From positions 203,022 through 267,021 of the forward strand of contig VTPC01089487.1 in assembly GCA_011009095.1 (NCBI GenBank): a stretch of 64,000 nucleotides of DNA, read 5' to 3'. Position numbers and translations under genes: made by a program. The DNA comes from Ignelater luminosus. Its lineage: Eukaryota > Arthropoda > Insecta > Coleoptera > Elateridae. The notes beneath the pieces are model-generated. The model ran no database searches. It worked only from the letters and a program-made list of their open reading frames with translations, and was not told the DNA's origin. The first letter of the stretch is position 1, and every line of letters starts with the position of its first letter. Shown in pieces: positions 57,001-64,000 of this stretch.

Positions 57001-60000
57001 AGAACTTGATGGCACTGGTTTTATATTCATTTATGCTTTAAGTGATTTTGCCCTGAACCTGAAACTTTTGGCCTAGCAGTTGCAGCACCCAATAGGATGG
57101 TGCATTTTCAGTTCAATTTCTATAAATATTCTAACTCCAAAAAAATTTTATCTTTAGAATTTCTCTATCTTTATTACCCCAAACAGGTATTGGCCTAATT
57201 ACATTACACGCCAAGACATACTAATTTGAGCCCAAACTCTTCTCGATTATTTAGCAAACGTTTTATAACACAGATAAAGTTAATTAGGGGTTGACCAACA
57301 AGAGATTTTTGACGATACTATCAAATAAATAATTACATGTTCAGCTAGTAGCTTGCAACAACCTTGAATGCGCAACAATATTGCTTTTTGAAAAATCTAT
57401 AGAAATAACGGAAATGGGAGAAATCAATTTGTATAAACCAGACGATATAAGAAAGAAATGTTTCTATCTTTGAAAAAAATTATAAAAATAGAAAACCAAA
57501 TTGTTGCAAGCATTTCAAAGCGGTAAACGTAGTAGCGGATAACCCTGACTACAAGATGGAGTAATACTGTAAATGCTGACAACATCAATTTGTGTAAAAG
57601 CATCTATGTTATACTAGAATTTTATCACAATAGTTTTGAGCTCTTTTTCTTTCTCTTTCACTACATTACTACGCTTTGCTCGGGGCTTTAAACTACTTTT
57701 CGTCAAAGTTGTAATAAAATGACAAATCATTTCTGCTTTAGAGAGGTTTTACTGTACTTTGTAACTAACATTAAGATAATTATTTTCACAACTCAATTTC
57801 AAAAGAAGATCGTTCATTATAAGGCTCTAAATACTTTACTATTTCCAACTGCACTTTTGACAGAAATTACTTAACTTAGACACTAAATACACAGAAAAAA
57901 AATCTAAGAAAAATCCAAATGAGGCCTTTTAACTGATCTTGAAGATTTCAAAATTTGATGCATTTTATTAAAAGTTGTATTTACAGAAAGCTCAGTGATT
58001 TGAGATTTTTAGGCCTTTTTACAATTTAGATCTCGATAGAATCTCAAGTCAAAATTTAATGAACATTGATTTATCTTCATGAATTTATAATTTTTGTCTA
58101 GTTTTGATAGTTAATCAAATCTCTAATCGCATGTTAGCCTAATATAATTTTGGAGACAAACAGCTTCTTCAATTGTCAATTAAAACAAAACGAGGAAGAT
58201 GAATTGTTTCTTATAACTTTATATGTATTATAAATAAGACATAATGAAACAAAATTGAAATATTAATTCTAAAGGCATAAAAATCTAATAATACCAACAA
58301 CAAAGAAAAAGAATATCTAACCTTTAATAGGCATATTATAAATATTATCTTTGGGATTTTTCTTGTGACTAATGAATGTCTTGTACAGTGCGAAAATAAT
58401 GCTAATATTTATAAAATTATCGTGACAGAAATAATGAGTTTTGATAAACAAAGCGCAAAACTCTAAACATTTTAACTTAACTACATACCCACAGAACATG
58501 TTAATGCATTGTAATTAATATCCACTTTGCTATTTTATCAAATTGCTTTCAACATAGCAGGCTAAGAAATACTTGGTATATTTTTTCAAAACGAGATTAA
58601 AACTAGACTATTAAAATCCAATTTGATACATTTTAGTGCGGCTTTTCAATTTTTTTTGCACAAATAAATAAATTAATTTTCTCTAACGAAATCGTCCAAA
58701 GAAAAGCTTATCTGATGTTCAATCACAGGAAATGGTTAGTCCTTTTTTTAATGTGACTAATACAAGAAAAGTTGACTTGTAACCCGAATGTCGCAGCTGC
58801 ATGTTTATTTTGAATAACCGTCTAATTAATTCTTAGTTTACATGTGTATGGATGTGTTGATTGTATTTTTAAAATGTGTATAATTTTACATATTATTTAG
58901 ATGTAAAAGGCACAAAAACTAGTTTTGGACGAAAATAATACTTTGGAAGTTTCTCTTTTTTTTATAATGTATTCTAAAAAAATTCACAAACAGGTTATAA
59001 TAACTTATAATTAAAAGGTTTACAAGGTTTTGTTGGTTAGATAATTTTTAAAAATGTCCAAATTAAAATATTTTTATTTTATTTTAAAATATAAAAAAAG
59101 AATGAAACTGATAACGTCTATAATAGGTTATAAAAATAAATAAACAAAAGCTCCTCTATATTACTGGATTTAATAAATCCCATAAAAAAAAAGAAAAACG
59201 AATAACAGGAATTTTAATTTTGTTTCCAGATATGTCATCCAATAAAACGTTTATAAATTTTGACAAATTATACACGAGTTTAACATTCGCAAATATCTAC
59301 ATATGTAGACCGCTAGGGGTGGTCGTGTTTTCACGACACAACATCGTGGCAAACATAATTTTGGTCATGGGAAACCGGTGTTTATCAAGTACTAAGATCT
59401 AAATTACAAATTCAGAACAATGTGAAAACGTAGTTATGTATACGTTTTATCTGACTTACACACCATTACTTTTAAAATTACCTAAATCTTTCTTACATCA
59501 ATTAGCATTTTTTTCCTTTTGTTTTACTACTACTAGACATTTTAAGCATAAAAATGATTTCTTTATACGATAAAATGGAAGCGAGTAAAGGGAAAACCTT
59601 TAAATGCTCTATATACATATAAACTAATCGGGTTAACATTTGCAAAGTAATTGAGGGTTTTAGGTAAACTGATCGCCGGAAGTTGTACGACACCTGAGTT
59701 ATGGCCCCCAAGTTGCTGACTCTCTATTTTCTGCATTAAAGTTCTGCTAACGTGTGCCTTCCTACTTGACACCTACACGCGTTTGCAATTGTTCTCCAAT
59801 AAATTTTATTTTTATCTCTTTTCTGTCTATAAAAGAAGTTATAGATAAAAATCGATAAGGTTTTTACATTTCTCTACATAATATAACTTTTTACTTTTTT
59901 TACGTTTGTGTTTGCATTTTGAATCGATTTAACAGATTCAAGTGCCTCAAAATGTAAATTACTAGCATTAATAACAATTTAACAGTTTACGTACGACATC

Positions 60001-60285
60001 TTACAAGACTTTGGCATCTACATAAAGGGCTTAACGTAACAAGAACTTAATTGTACGATGCTGCGGTTAGGTCACATCATCAGCAAGCTCAGAGACAGAC
60101 ACAGAGGGGTATTTTGGGTGAATTTACACGGGGTCGACAGGATGGTATTTGGGGAGTTCGCGTGTGCTAATGTGTGGTGACTCTGTGTGTGGGGGTTGCT
60201 AAGGCAGGTCGGAGCGCGCAGGGCCGGGTTAGTTGGTTGGTAGTACCTGGGTATTCGGCGATACTCGGAAGCCAAACTGGGACAT
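8965..60285 (-). CDS. mirr: mirror-type Iroquois homeobox gene, 3' part outside window (gene-level span)
   Basis: Coding span of the gene within this window: exon 1 60285-60247 (putative), exon 2 30880-30569, exon 3 9074-8965. Together they give 153 codons plus two bases (13 + 104 + 36). Iroquois proteins are TALE-class homeodomain transcription factors. In insects mirror acts in dorsal eye and dorsoventral boundary formation, ovarian follicle patterning and thorax patterning (established knowledge). What is seen here is the conserved N-terminal Cys motif (CCDTGRPLFTDP, then GQSVCSCQYELL), YQRLAGG, YPEGMAAYF and ADQAPFY in exon 2, then LELKENLAAGAATWPYP and YHPYDAAFAGYPFN in exon 3. The YQRLA and LKENL...WPYP...AAFAGYPFN segments fit mirror better than araucan/caupolican. 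The homeodomain, which follows this segment in the family, is absent and should lie beyond base 1. Introns are about 29.4 and 21.5 kb. Iroquois identity is near certain; the mirror assignment is probable. Confidence 0.88.
10753..11890 (-). mobile_element. degenerate mariner transposon
   Basis: Terminal repeats are recognisable. At the left, GAGGGTAGTCCCAGAAG continues to ACCCGACCT (10753-10779). At the right, AGGTCGGGTCCTTCTGGGAC (11866-11885) is the inverse, with one internal mismatch and a decayed outer end. The left terminus resembles that of the near-intact mariner at 24485, so the two are related. The element reads toward the left edge and encloses a dead transposase gene. The exact right end is uncertain by a few bases. 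Confidence 0.8.
10818..11745 (-). pseudogene. mariner transposase pseudogene
   Basis: Starts with MEKIIQYLHLKGVSPTN at 11745 and ends with GDYVEK at 10818. The N-terminal DNA-binding part (AEFKRGRTS, RSGRP) is in one frame. It shifts near 11537 to the frame with LDDRRLKVREL and ARWVPRLLT (the WVPHEL-type motif), then shifts again before the first catalytic Asp (ITVDETW). Two in-frame stops follow (after SKQ and after TPK). The second catalytic Asp, normally in QDNAP, reads HVNAS (Asp to Val). Beyond it are MAKINELKFELLPHAP and PDLAPLDYFLF, where the third Asp survives. Segments are missing after VFWN and before GDYVEK. The copy cannot make an active DDD transposase. Confidence 0.88.
15090..15250. 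repeat. dispersed diverged repeat, copy 2
   Basis: Contains GGCTCGAAAGTCAAAACCAA, then TTGTTTGGTTAAATTTCTGC and, further on, CTTGTCCACTCCTG. It is parallel to the copies near 6.8 and 50.8 kb. Confidence 0.45.
17690..17880. promoter_or_regulatory. G+C-richer island, candidate intronic enhancer
   Basis: Stands out from flanking A+T-rich DNA and has no coding frame of note. It contains an E-box CACGTG (17733-17738), TAATTGC and CTAATGAG homeodomain-type cores, and a perfect short hairpin GCCTCG-gga-CGAGGC at 17780-17794. Function is inferred from composition and location only. Confidence 0.3.
19045..19302. repeat. tandem duplication, two units of 129 bp
   Basis: Units 19045-19173 and 19174-19302, head to tail. 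Shared blocks are GAGGGCAAAGCTCGAATTT, ACTTAGCCTGACCTTTTTCT, AAAAATAAT, GGTCGTCGAAG and AGGTTAGAA. The units differ at scattered positions, with more CpG-containing bases in the second. Confidence 0.9.
20824..21050. mobile_element. hairpin-type inverted-repeat element (MITE-like)
   Basis: Arms of about 65 bp, 20824-20889 and 20988-21050, are inverted copies around a loop of about 98 bp. They share TGTTGGTGC, then an exact 20-base core AAATTTAGTGGAATTTTGGA, then AAATATTTTT and GCAACAAA. No open frame has a transposase signature, and no clear target-site duplication is seen. It could be a foldback/MITE or a partial longer element. Confidence 0.6.
22914..22932. repeat. (TAAA)n microsatellite
   Basis: About five units of TAAA in A+T-rich DNA. 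Confidence 0.8.
23390..23480. promoter_or_regulatory. small G+C-richer island, candidate regulatory DNA
   Basis: A short block containing CTTGGCCCGAGGG and CCACGAGAGGAGCC, set in very A+T-rich intron. Nothing coding is seen. The call rests only on composition. Confidence 0.2.
24485..24512 (+). repeat. mariner left inverted terminal repeat
   Basis: 28 bp starting CGAGGGTGGTCTG and ending CCGACCT; pairs with 25741-25768 with one mismatch. Confidence 0.95.
24662..25705 (+). pseudogene. mariner transposase, one premature stop
   Basis: The frame has 347 codons from MDKIEYR to GDYVEK, the usual length for a mariner transposase, a DNA cut-and-paste enzyme. An N-terminal helix-turn-helix region includes FKRGRKS and RSGRSK. 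The WVPHEL-type motif is WVPRLL at about codon 118. The catalytic triad is complete: Asp157 (TVDESW), Asp250 (HQDNAPPHTS) and Asp285 (SPDLAPSDFF), with 34 residues between the last two (DD34D). The sole lesion is TGA at 24914-24916 (codon 85), after LDDR. The related copy at 11.5 kb has CGA (Arg) here, so a CpG to TpG change is the likely cause. An upstream in-frame ATG at 24644 would add six residues; the ATG at 24662 matches family starts better. As written, only an 84-residue N-terminal piece can be made. Confidence 0.95.
25741..25768 (-). repeat. mariner right inverted terminal repeat
   Basis: 28 bp starting AGGTCGGAAAC and ending CCACCCTCG; followed by the TA duplication at 25769-25770. 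Confidence 0.95.
26620..28100. repeat. diverged tandem repeat array, unit about 240 bp
   Basis: Three clear anchors are spaced 237 and 242 bp apart: AAACCCATATCAAGCTCTTC at 26623, AAACACACATCAGGCTTTTC at 26860 and GAACCCATATCAGGCATTTC at 27102. Each is followed by AGATCGAAC or AGAACGAAC and, further on, a TTTCTAAAG-type block. Weaker members lie near 27654 (CCCATATTCAGACTTCTTGG) and 27912. Unclassified. Confidence 0.6.
29897..29934. repeat. imperfect (AAT)n microsatellite
   Basis: A run of TAA/TAG trinucleotides with interruptions. Confidence 0.7.
30569..30880 (-). CDS. mirr: mirr internal exon 2 (N-terminal Iroquois motif)
   Basis: This exon has 104 codons. The acceptor is a pyrimidine tract ending TTTCTGTTTCAG (AG at 30882-30881), and the donor GTAAGTAT begins at 30568; both borders are phase 0. 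Residues 1-34 of the exon are Ser/Thr/Pro-rich and likely disordered. Residues 35-59 carry the double-Cys and CSCQY motif (CCDTGRPLFTDP, GQSVCSCQYEL) seen in insect Iroquois proteins. Residues 62-66 are YQRLA, 82-90 YPEGMAAYF, and 95-101 ADQAPFY. The frame is open through the acceptor, so the exon begins before the Met at 30832; that Met is in frame and could be an internal or alternative start. Beyond the donor the open frame runs only six codons, to a stop at 30551, which supports splicing there. Product: the N-terminal regulatory region of the Mirror transcription factor, nuclear. Confidence 0.93.
36164..36190. other. short perfect inverted repeat beside an octamer motif
   Basis: ATGTCGTA and TACGACAT pair across 11 bases. 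About 30 bp to the left is GCATGCAAATC, an ATGCAAAT octamer of the POU type. Possible regulatory site; weak. Confidence 0.2.
37005..37258. repeat. degenerate 9-bp minisatellite, G+C-rich
   Basis: About 28 units with a strict 9-base period through most of the block, consensus near GGCCTNTTG. Successive units near 37100 read AAGCTTTTT, GAACTTTTC, GGCCTTTTG, GGCTTCTCG and GGTCTGGCG. The plus-strand open frame across it (36941-37300) exists because the period is a multiple of three; I do not consider it a gene. Confidence 0.85.
38097..38413 (+). pseudogene. PIF/Harbinger transposase N-terminal fragment
   Basis: Starts MASNEVVVAAARVVSK at 38097, shifts frame near 38193, and continues WVRKWIQGKNMLGASSTL, then ELGAEDPTSFLNFLRID and FCELLEGIKDHMQKKD. 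The pattern WVR-W...R/K-x-x-LGA...L-x-x-EL-x-x-EDP-x-SF-x-NFLR is the N-terminal region of PIF/Harbinger (HARBI1-like) transposases. The usual continuation (the AIP...LRYLATGDS region and the DDE nuclease) is missing; the frame ends at 38411. It is a truncated remnant without nuclease activity. Confidence 0.65.
38501..38528. other. perfect inverted repeat, 11-bp arms
   Basis: GTCATGGCATT and AATGCCATGAC pair around AAAGTA. Further GTCATG/GACAAC/ACGACTT motifs lie in the next 80 bp, so this may be part of a Harbinger or other element end. Confidence 0.45.
39823..39856. repeat. 17-bp direct duplication
   Basis: CATCGATATATTTCGGG occurs twice with no gap and no mismatch. Confidence 0.85.
40500..40650. 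promoter_or_regulatory. G+C-richer island, candidate regulatory DNA
   Basis: Contains GAAGCGCGAATGCGAAGCGA, GCGTGATCGCATGAG and GCTCGACGAGTACGC, with CpG content unlike the flanks. No coding signature on either strand. The call rests on composition alone. Confidence 0.25.
43748..44357 (+). pseudogene. mariner (irritans-like) transposase remnant, core deleted
   Basis: Begins MEKREFHV, then a stop and frameshift, then KKLQKYYCESAPLHGMV and FNSFKTG (43803 onward), which is the N-terminal DNA-binding region. Sequence resumes with KRVSARLLAVDQ and NPVEFFRRFVS (44067 onward), then jumps directly to SNEEVIAATEAYF and LKKLERGWTKCVALEGNYVEK-type C-terminal sequence, ending near 44357. The central part carrying all three catalytic Asp residues is gone, so it is an internally deleted copy. 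It belongs to a different mariner lineage from the copies at 10.8 and 24.5 kb, judging by MEKREF and the ALEGNYVE end. The upstream block from about 43566 (TACGAAGGTGGTTTGACAG) may be its left terminus; the right terminus is not recognisable. Confidence 0.8.
46190..46330. promoter_or_regulatory. G+C-richer island, candidate intronic enhancer
   Basis: CGTCCACGGCCTGC, AATCCGGCGATAAATCAT and CGCATTTTGCGAAG occur together in a surrounding of very A+T-rich sequence, without repeat features. Non-coding by frame. Function is inferred. Confidence 0.25.
48658..48975. repeat. inverted-repeat module with recurring TTTTTTCACG
   Basis: GCAACGAGTGAGTAAA at 48658 and TTTACTCACGAATTGC at 48732-48747 are inverted copies with two mismatches. 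TTTTTTCACG recurs at about 48681, 48758 and 48954, followed by GAG, TTC and CTTC. CATAGCAACGGCAACC lies between. It looks like a small non-autonomous element of unknown class. Confidence 0.45.
50740..50890. repeat. dispersed diverged repeat, copy 3
   Basis: Contains AGATCGGACATCCAAACTAA, then TTTTTTGGCTAGATTTCTAT and, further on, CTTGCCCACTTCTGATTTGG. It matches the order of blocks in the copy at 15.1 kb. Confidence 0.4.
51220..51800. promoter_or_regulatory. motif-dense intronic block, candidate enhancer
   Basis: A long non-repetitive block, G+C-richer than its flanks, with CACTCCGCGCCCACC, GACATCAGCTGTGG, an E-box CAGCTG at about 51657, GATTTATAACGATTTAAT (Hox/Caudal-like cores) and AGGCGCTGCCACCC. 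No frame with a protein signature. It is the largest candidate regulatory block in intron 1. Confidence 0.35.
52751..52983. mobile_element. hairpin-type inverted-repeat element (MITE-like)
   Basis: Arms 52751-52806 and 52917-52983 are inverted copies around about 110 bp. Shared order: GGAACAAATA, AAG(A/G)ACGTTA, GGCGAAAA and GAGAACTTTTTCC. The right arm has about 11 extra bases before the last block. Sequence differs from the hairpin at 20.8 kb. No transposase frame. Confidence 0.6.
55500..57150. repeat. diverged irregular repeat array, unit about 530-690 bp
   Basis: Ordered anchors recur. ATTGAT(T/A)TCTGTTCTAA-type sequence lies at 55540, 55954 and 56637. ATATGCAC(C/T)CATA with CTAA and AAACATC lies at about 55712, 56287 and 56848. 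AAATGC(A/T)TTAATTA with ACTGTCTGAAAGT-type sequence lies at 55893 and 56427. ACATTAAATATGGTT/TATTAAATATGGTT is followed by TTTAGATCTAATTA in two units. Spacing varies because of indels. No frame of note; class unknown. Confidence 0.6.
59220..59420. promoter_or_regulatory. candidate regulatory block downstream of exon 1
   Basis: A mixed-composition block with GTAGACCGCTAGGGGTGGTC and CACGACACAACATCGTGG, about 0.9 kb into intron 1. No repeat or coding signature. Low confidence. Confidence 0.2.
60247..60285 (-). CDS. mirr: mirr putative first coding exon (13 codons)
   Basis: On the minus strand an ATG at 60285-60283 lies in a good start context (ACACC before ATG). It opens the short peptide MSQFGFRVSPNTQ, and a CAG|GTACTA donor follows directly at 60246-60245. 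The frame at that donor is phase 0, which matches the phase-0 acceptor of exon 2. Many Iroquois proteins begin with a short motif of the type MS-x-Q-FG/LGY, and MSQFGF is compatible with that (family knowledge). The exon sits at the proximal edge of the only CpG-rich island in the window. Weak points are the non-consensus +4 to +6 bases of the donor (CTA) and the small size. If it is not used, translation could start at the ATG at 30832 in exon 2 or at another exon not recognised here. Confidence 0.45.
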
Positions 60286-60309
60286 GGTGTGCCCCAGTCG
60301 CTGCTGCAC

Positions 60310-60336
60310 TCACTGAGTCGTCGCCAAAGGAAGCAT
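60310..60336 (-). other. possible upstream ORF in the mirr leader (8 codons)
   Basis: A minus-strand ATG at 60336-60334 opens MLPLATTQ and stops with TGA, 24 bases before the putative main ATG at 60285. If transcription starts further upstream it would be a short uORF that could dampen translation. That it is transcribed is inferred. Confidence 0.25.
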
Positions 60337-61260
60337 GGTTTGGGCTTCCAGCACGCACTGCACTACACTCGTCGCCGCATGTCCACCACGTGACCGACCA
60401 CGAATGCCATGTAAAAATACACGGTAGCGTAATATGTTACAAGCGCACCAGGTGATAATTGTGGTCGACCCGAGTGCTTCTTTCTGCCGACTCTGATTTT
60501 TGCAAGGTCTGCCCAGTGGGTGGAGCGGAGTGGGGCAGTGGAAGGGGGGGAACTTGCTGCGGTCAGAGCGTCTCCAACAAACCCTGTTTTTGCCACCGAC
60601 AGAACGCGACTACTGATGTCACGGAATTCTTTTAACGGCGACAAATTGTCGCGATCACACAACACAAGCGCAGTAGTCGCGGCGATCCGTAAAAAATCGT
60701 CGCGAGTGGCGGGGCGGCTTTCCTCCGGGGACCGTGCTGCTCTTTCTGAGATACATTTTTGTGGCCTCCCCTCGGCGGACCGATTGATCCACCACCACTA
60801 AAAATTGCGCCCTACTTCTTTTTCTGCTCCCCTCCTGCAGCGCATTTTTCCCCTCTTCAGGGCGAGCCGGCGGCGGATTGAAGAGCGCGTCGGCGGCACC
60901 GCCTCGACCCGCCTCTTCGTCTCGTCCAATCCGCGGCCCGTGATGGATCGACCGCGTGCAGACATCATCCCCGTGTGTAACCGCTGTTCGCACCTCTGTA
61001 CACGAACCGGTCTCCCGTGTCACACGTCGGTTAACGTTCTGGCGTGTACTCCACTTTACTCAAACTTTTCCTCCCCTCGACGACGGTGGTTACACAGTTC
61101 GAACTTCTTAAACGTAAAGTTTCCCAATCGCTGAGATTACCTCGTGTAACCATGTTCATACATCTCGTCGCCGCTATCCCTTCTGGGTTAACTAAACGAC
61201 GTGTTTACTTCCTCCTTGACCTTACTTGCTACTGTAAATTAATTCATAGTTGGACCTAAT

Positions 61261-64000
61261 CTTTTTTTTAATTGTCTTTTAACATTTCCCTCTCCGCTCG
61301 TCTCGCTTGATAACTTTAACTGAAATTAGCGTTTCTAATGAAGAGCTTTATTTCATTATTATCTTCTTGCTTTTCACGCTTTATTCTCGAAGCCTTGTAG
61401 TTCTAAAGCGCTGCATTCACATACAAACTACATTATGTGTAATGGATTTGTAAGATCGCTTTTGTTTTATTTTTACTTTTTTGTTTCTCAAATAAGAACT
61501 TACATTAATAAACGAATATTTTATACTTGCCGACATTTTTATATTGTAAATAAATAAAACCAATAGAATCGAATTTATTATTCATTAAATAAATGCATCA
61601 CAAATATTTGTTTTGAAAGTTTTTTTTAATAATAAAATAAAAAACTCGTACAAGCGACGCTGTTATATAAAGTAGGTCATGAGTGCACTATATTACCTAA
61701 AACAAAAAACTGTTCTGTTATTAGCCGAGTTTTGAACCGTTTGTTCTTTTTTTTAATTTATTGTGTTATTATGTGAAATGGCACCTCATTCATTTTTTAC
61801 TTTAATACAAATTAATTTTTTTAATTATTGAAATGCTGAATCACGGGATTTTTTGTAGAATGCATGCATTGCTCAATTTGTTTAATTAAAATAAAATAAA
61901 TACAAATAACAATATTGAAATATTGATGAATGTGTGTCTAATAAATAATAATTGAATGTACAGCCAAAATAAAAGATCTCATCTTTCTTTTTTTATTTTT
62001 TGGGATTATTTCGAACCGCGCGGCCTACTTCATAACTCCGTTTTTCTATTTATCTTTTAAGCAATATTTAATTATCAGAAACTAACGAGTAATGACGTTA
62101 AATAAAGTATATAAATAAAATTCAAAGAATAAAAGAGAATTGCTTCTTTGAAATGATGTATTTTGCTATTGTTATCTAAATGAGAATATGACTGATAAAA
62201 AAATTAATGCAACTAATAATGCATTCCGTTTATATCCGCCTTTTATCTATAATTCTATCTAACTGTAAGTTACTGATATTTCCTCATAGCAAAGAGTTTT
62301 TATAATTTATTGTTATTATTTTTAGAGATTTAATTATTCTTATTCTTTTTGTTGTTAATTGAGTGATTTGGTGTTGACCTTTTTGATTCATGTGTTCTTA
62401 GTAGATGTATATTAATTTTTTTGTTGTTGATAAACGATTCGTTATGGTTGGTTGGTTGTAGCACTGTTTAAGTCTAAAAATTTGTTTTTTCGTAGTTTAT
62501 CAATGGTTAAAACAATATAGTAAACAAAATTAAAAACACTATAAAGTAAGCAATCAAAAATTAGATCTCAACAGAATTTTTGCTTCTTACATAAGTATTA
62601 TCTGCAAGGTAGGTACATCTTCAAACGCTTTTTGACCTAACTTAATTATTATACTGTTTTGCTTAACGAAAATTTTATAATTCTACTAGGATTAATATTC
62701 TGAACATTAAAACACAATGATGATAAACTACTTAAAAGAGATCTTACGTTTTGAGCATATTAAAACGTACAAATTTATGTATGTTTTGGGTCTAATATTA
62801 GTAAGTATTTTGTGTTCTGTATATAGTTAGGTTCTAAAACCGTTTGTAGTTTTATATGAATTTTATCTTTGACGTGTAATTCTATTCTACCTAATCTAAA
62901 TTTTATTTTTAGGTACTATGGATAATATCTTGAGACCATACCAGTCAAAATATTTTCGAGTTAAAAGTTGTCAGAAATATTGTGTACCTATCACCAAATC
63001 TTTTAGCTTTTGTGTCGATAAGTATATGAACTCTGTTTTTGACCTGGGAAAATTCTAAAACTTAAACTGATCTTACTGCTACAGCTACCATTACTAGATA
63101 ATTCTTTAGCATTAGAAAACAGGACAAATGCTAAATAGTCAGTGAAGCTGCAGCTACCACAAATCAATGCAAAATAATTTTGTAAACAACGCAGCAAGGA
63201 AATCGAGGAAGGCCCAAGATCCGGTTTTGAGATAAGGCAGAAAAAATATCTATAAAACTCAGAGAACTTCTAGATACAAGAGACTAGTTAATGAGAGAAA
63301 ACATTCTTATCAAAAACGCTATGCAGTAAAACTGTTCTGACCATAATGCGTTAAATGTATAAGTCAAAACATATAAAATCTATATCTCTTTAGATATTAT
63401 CAATTACATACTTCTTTTTGATCTAAAACATAGTTTGAAGGAGACACAGATGATGTCTCAGGATAACTTTACACCTTCTCAGATAATATTCTTTAAGACA
63501 GTAACATCAAGTCTCTCATCAAAACAGTTGTACTGGTATTTTCTTATGTAAGAACTAATCGTTGTAATATGGTGTTAAAGTTAAAGTTAAAGCAGTTTAT
63601 TACAATCTCTACTTTGTGTTATTTTAAGACAACCTGTTGCAATAGTTTGCATGTACCAGATCAAAGGGAGCAAAGTCAAAACTAACAGCAAGATGAGAAA
63701 TCTCTTTTATTATCAGTCTGGATCTTTTTGTTGCCACATTTCTTGTCAAAAAGTAAGACAAGAAATTGTGCGCCTACTTCTGGTTTTGCCGGTTTCTTAT
63801 TGTTCCTTTAGAGCAAGACTCTTGAAACTATTTATAATTTAGAGTGCAAACATCTTGTCTTTGTCTTGCTTTGATTTCAAACCCAAGAAATTAGTGAAAC
63901 ACTAATCAATTTTTTCGGTGTTTTAGCATCTTGCATAATATTGATAACAGAATCTTTTGCCAAAAAGTCTATTACTGACTATTTTTCTTGAACCAAAAAA
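61261..64000. other. upstream intergenic DNA
   Basis: A+T-rich sequence beyond the promoter island. It has no frame with a recognisable domain on either strand and no RNA gene I can support. It includes a (GTTAAA)3 run at 63574-63592. It may hold distal regulatory DNA of mirr or of a gene to the right. Confidence 0.6.
63574..63592. repeat. (GTTAAA)3 short tandem repeat
   Basis: Three perfect 6-bp units plus G. Confidence 0.85.

Larger units (their letters stand above)
30881..60246 (-). other. mirr intron 1 (about 29.4 kb)
   Basis: Lies between putative exon 1 and exon 2, so its 5' end depends on the exon 1 model. Contents: a 9-bp minisatellite (37005-37258), a PIF/Harbinger fragment (38097-38413), a mariner remnant (43748-44357), an inverted-repeat module (48658-48975), a second hairpin element (52751-52983), a repeat array (55500-57150), and candidate regulatory islands near 40.5, 46.2, 51.2-51.8 and 59.3 kb. 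The stretches 34.1-36.6, 45.0-47.3, 53.8-55.0 and 58.1-59.2 kb are very A+T-rich, with nothing I can name. The remainder, especially 31-34 and 38.7-40.3 kb, looks like decayed repeat sequence. Confidence 0.55.
60060..61260 (-). promoter_or_regulatory. mirr: G+C-rich CpG island: probable mirr promoter and 5' UTR
   Basis: This is the only long G+C- and CpG-rich block in the window, with sharp borders to A+T-rich DNA on both sides. It overlaps the putative first coding exon and extends about 1 kb upstream of its ATG, where the promoter and 5' leader should be. Several overlapping frames of 60-120 codons are open here on both strands. They share no family signature and are what G+C-rich DNA poor in stop codons produces, so they are not annotated. 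An E-box CACGTG lies near 60388. No TATA box is obvious, and I cannot place the transcription start. The TCAGTG at about 60310-60315 (minus strand) resembles an initiator but is not evidence alone. Confidence 0.6.

Noticed and set aside
60363..61134. Several overlapping open frames of 90-122 codons on both strands
   Set aside because: They fall in the CpG island, where stop codons are rare. None has a recognisable domain, and they overlap one another on both strands.
1..64000. CRISPR arrays, operons, bacterial promoters, phage genes
   Set aside because: None seen. The window is eukaryotic: spliced homeobox gene, mariner elements and long A+T-rich introns.

Overview
This is an A+T-rich insect nuclear sequence. 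Nearly all of it belongs to one developmental gene read right to left. Two protein-coding exons are clearly those of an Iroquois-class TALE homeobox gene, and the residues fit mirror (mirr) better than araucan/caupolican. The exons lie at 30569-30880 and 8965-9074, with exact GT/AG borders and matching phases (phase 0, then phase 2). A 13-codon first coding exon at 60247-60285 is likely. It has a good start context and a compatible phase-0 donor, and it sits at the edge of the only G+C-rich, CpG-rich island in the window (about 60.06-61.26 kb), which looks like the promoter and 5' leader. The homeodomain exons are not here and must lie left of base 1.

Layout, in the direction of transcription: upstream DNA (64000-61261); promoter/5' UTR island (61260-60286); exon 1 (60285-60247); intron 1, about 29.4 kb; exon 2; intron 2, about 21.5 kb; exon 3; and at least 9 kb of intron 3. 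No other cellular gene is supported. Most short open frames are chance frames in A+T-rich DNA.

The introns mix two kinds of sequence. Some stretches are unique, with G+C-richer blocks that stand out from their surroundings (near 8.7, 17.8, 23.4, 40.5, 46.2, 51.3-51.8 and 59.3 kb). These are candidate enhancers, as expected for an Iroquois locus. Other stretches are full of mobile-element debris and local duplications. They include three mariner copies in different states of decay: a nearly intact one at 24485-25768 with one nonsense codon, a frameshifted one at 10753-11890 that has lost a catalytic Asp, and a remnant near 43.7-44.4 kb without its catalytic core. There is also an N-terminal PIF/Harbinger transposase fragment at 38.1 kb, two hairpin-type inverted repeats (20.8 and 52.8 kb), two clean tandem duplications (1.3-1.8 and 19.0-19.3 kb), diverged longer repeat arrays (26.6-28.1 and 55.5-57.2 kb), and a degenerate 9-bp minisatellite (37.0-37.26 kb).

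I did not find a new multi-gene system. The items most worth checking are the youngest mariner, the G+C-rich intronic hairpin just downstream of the exon 3 splice donor, the first-exon model and the candidate regulatory islands.
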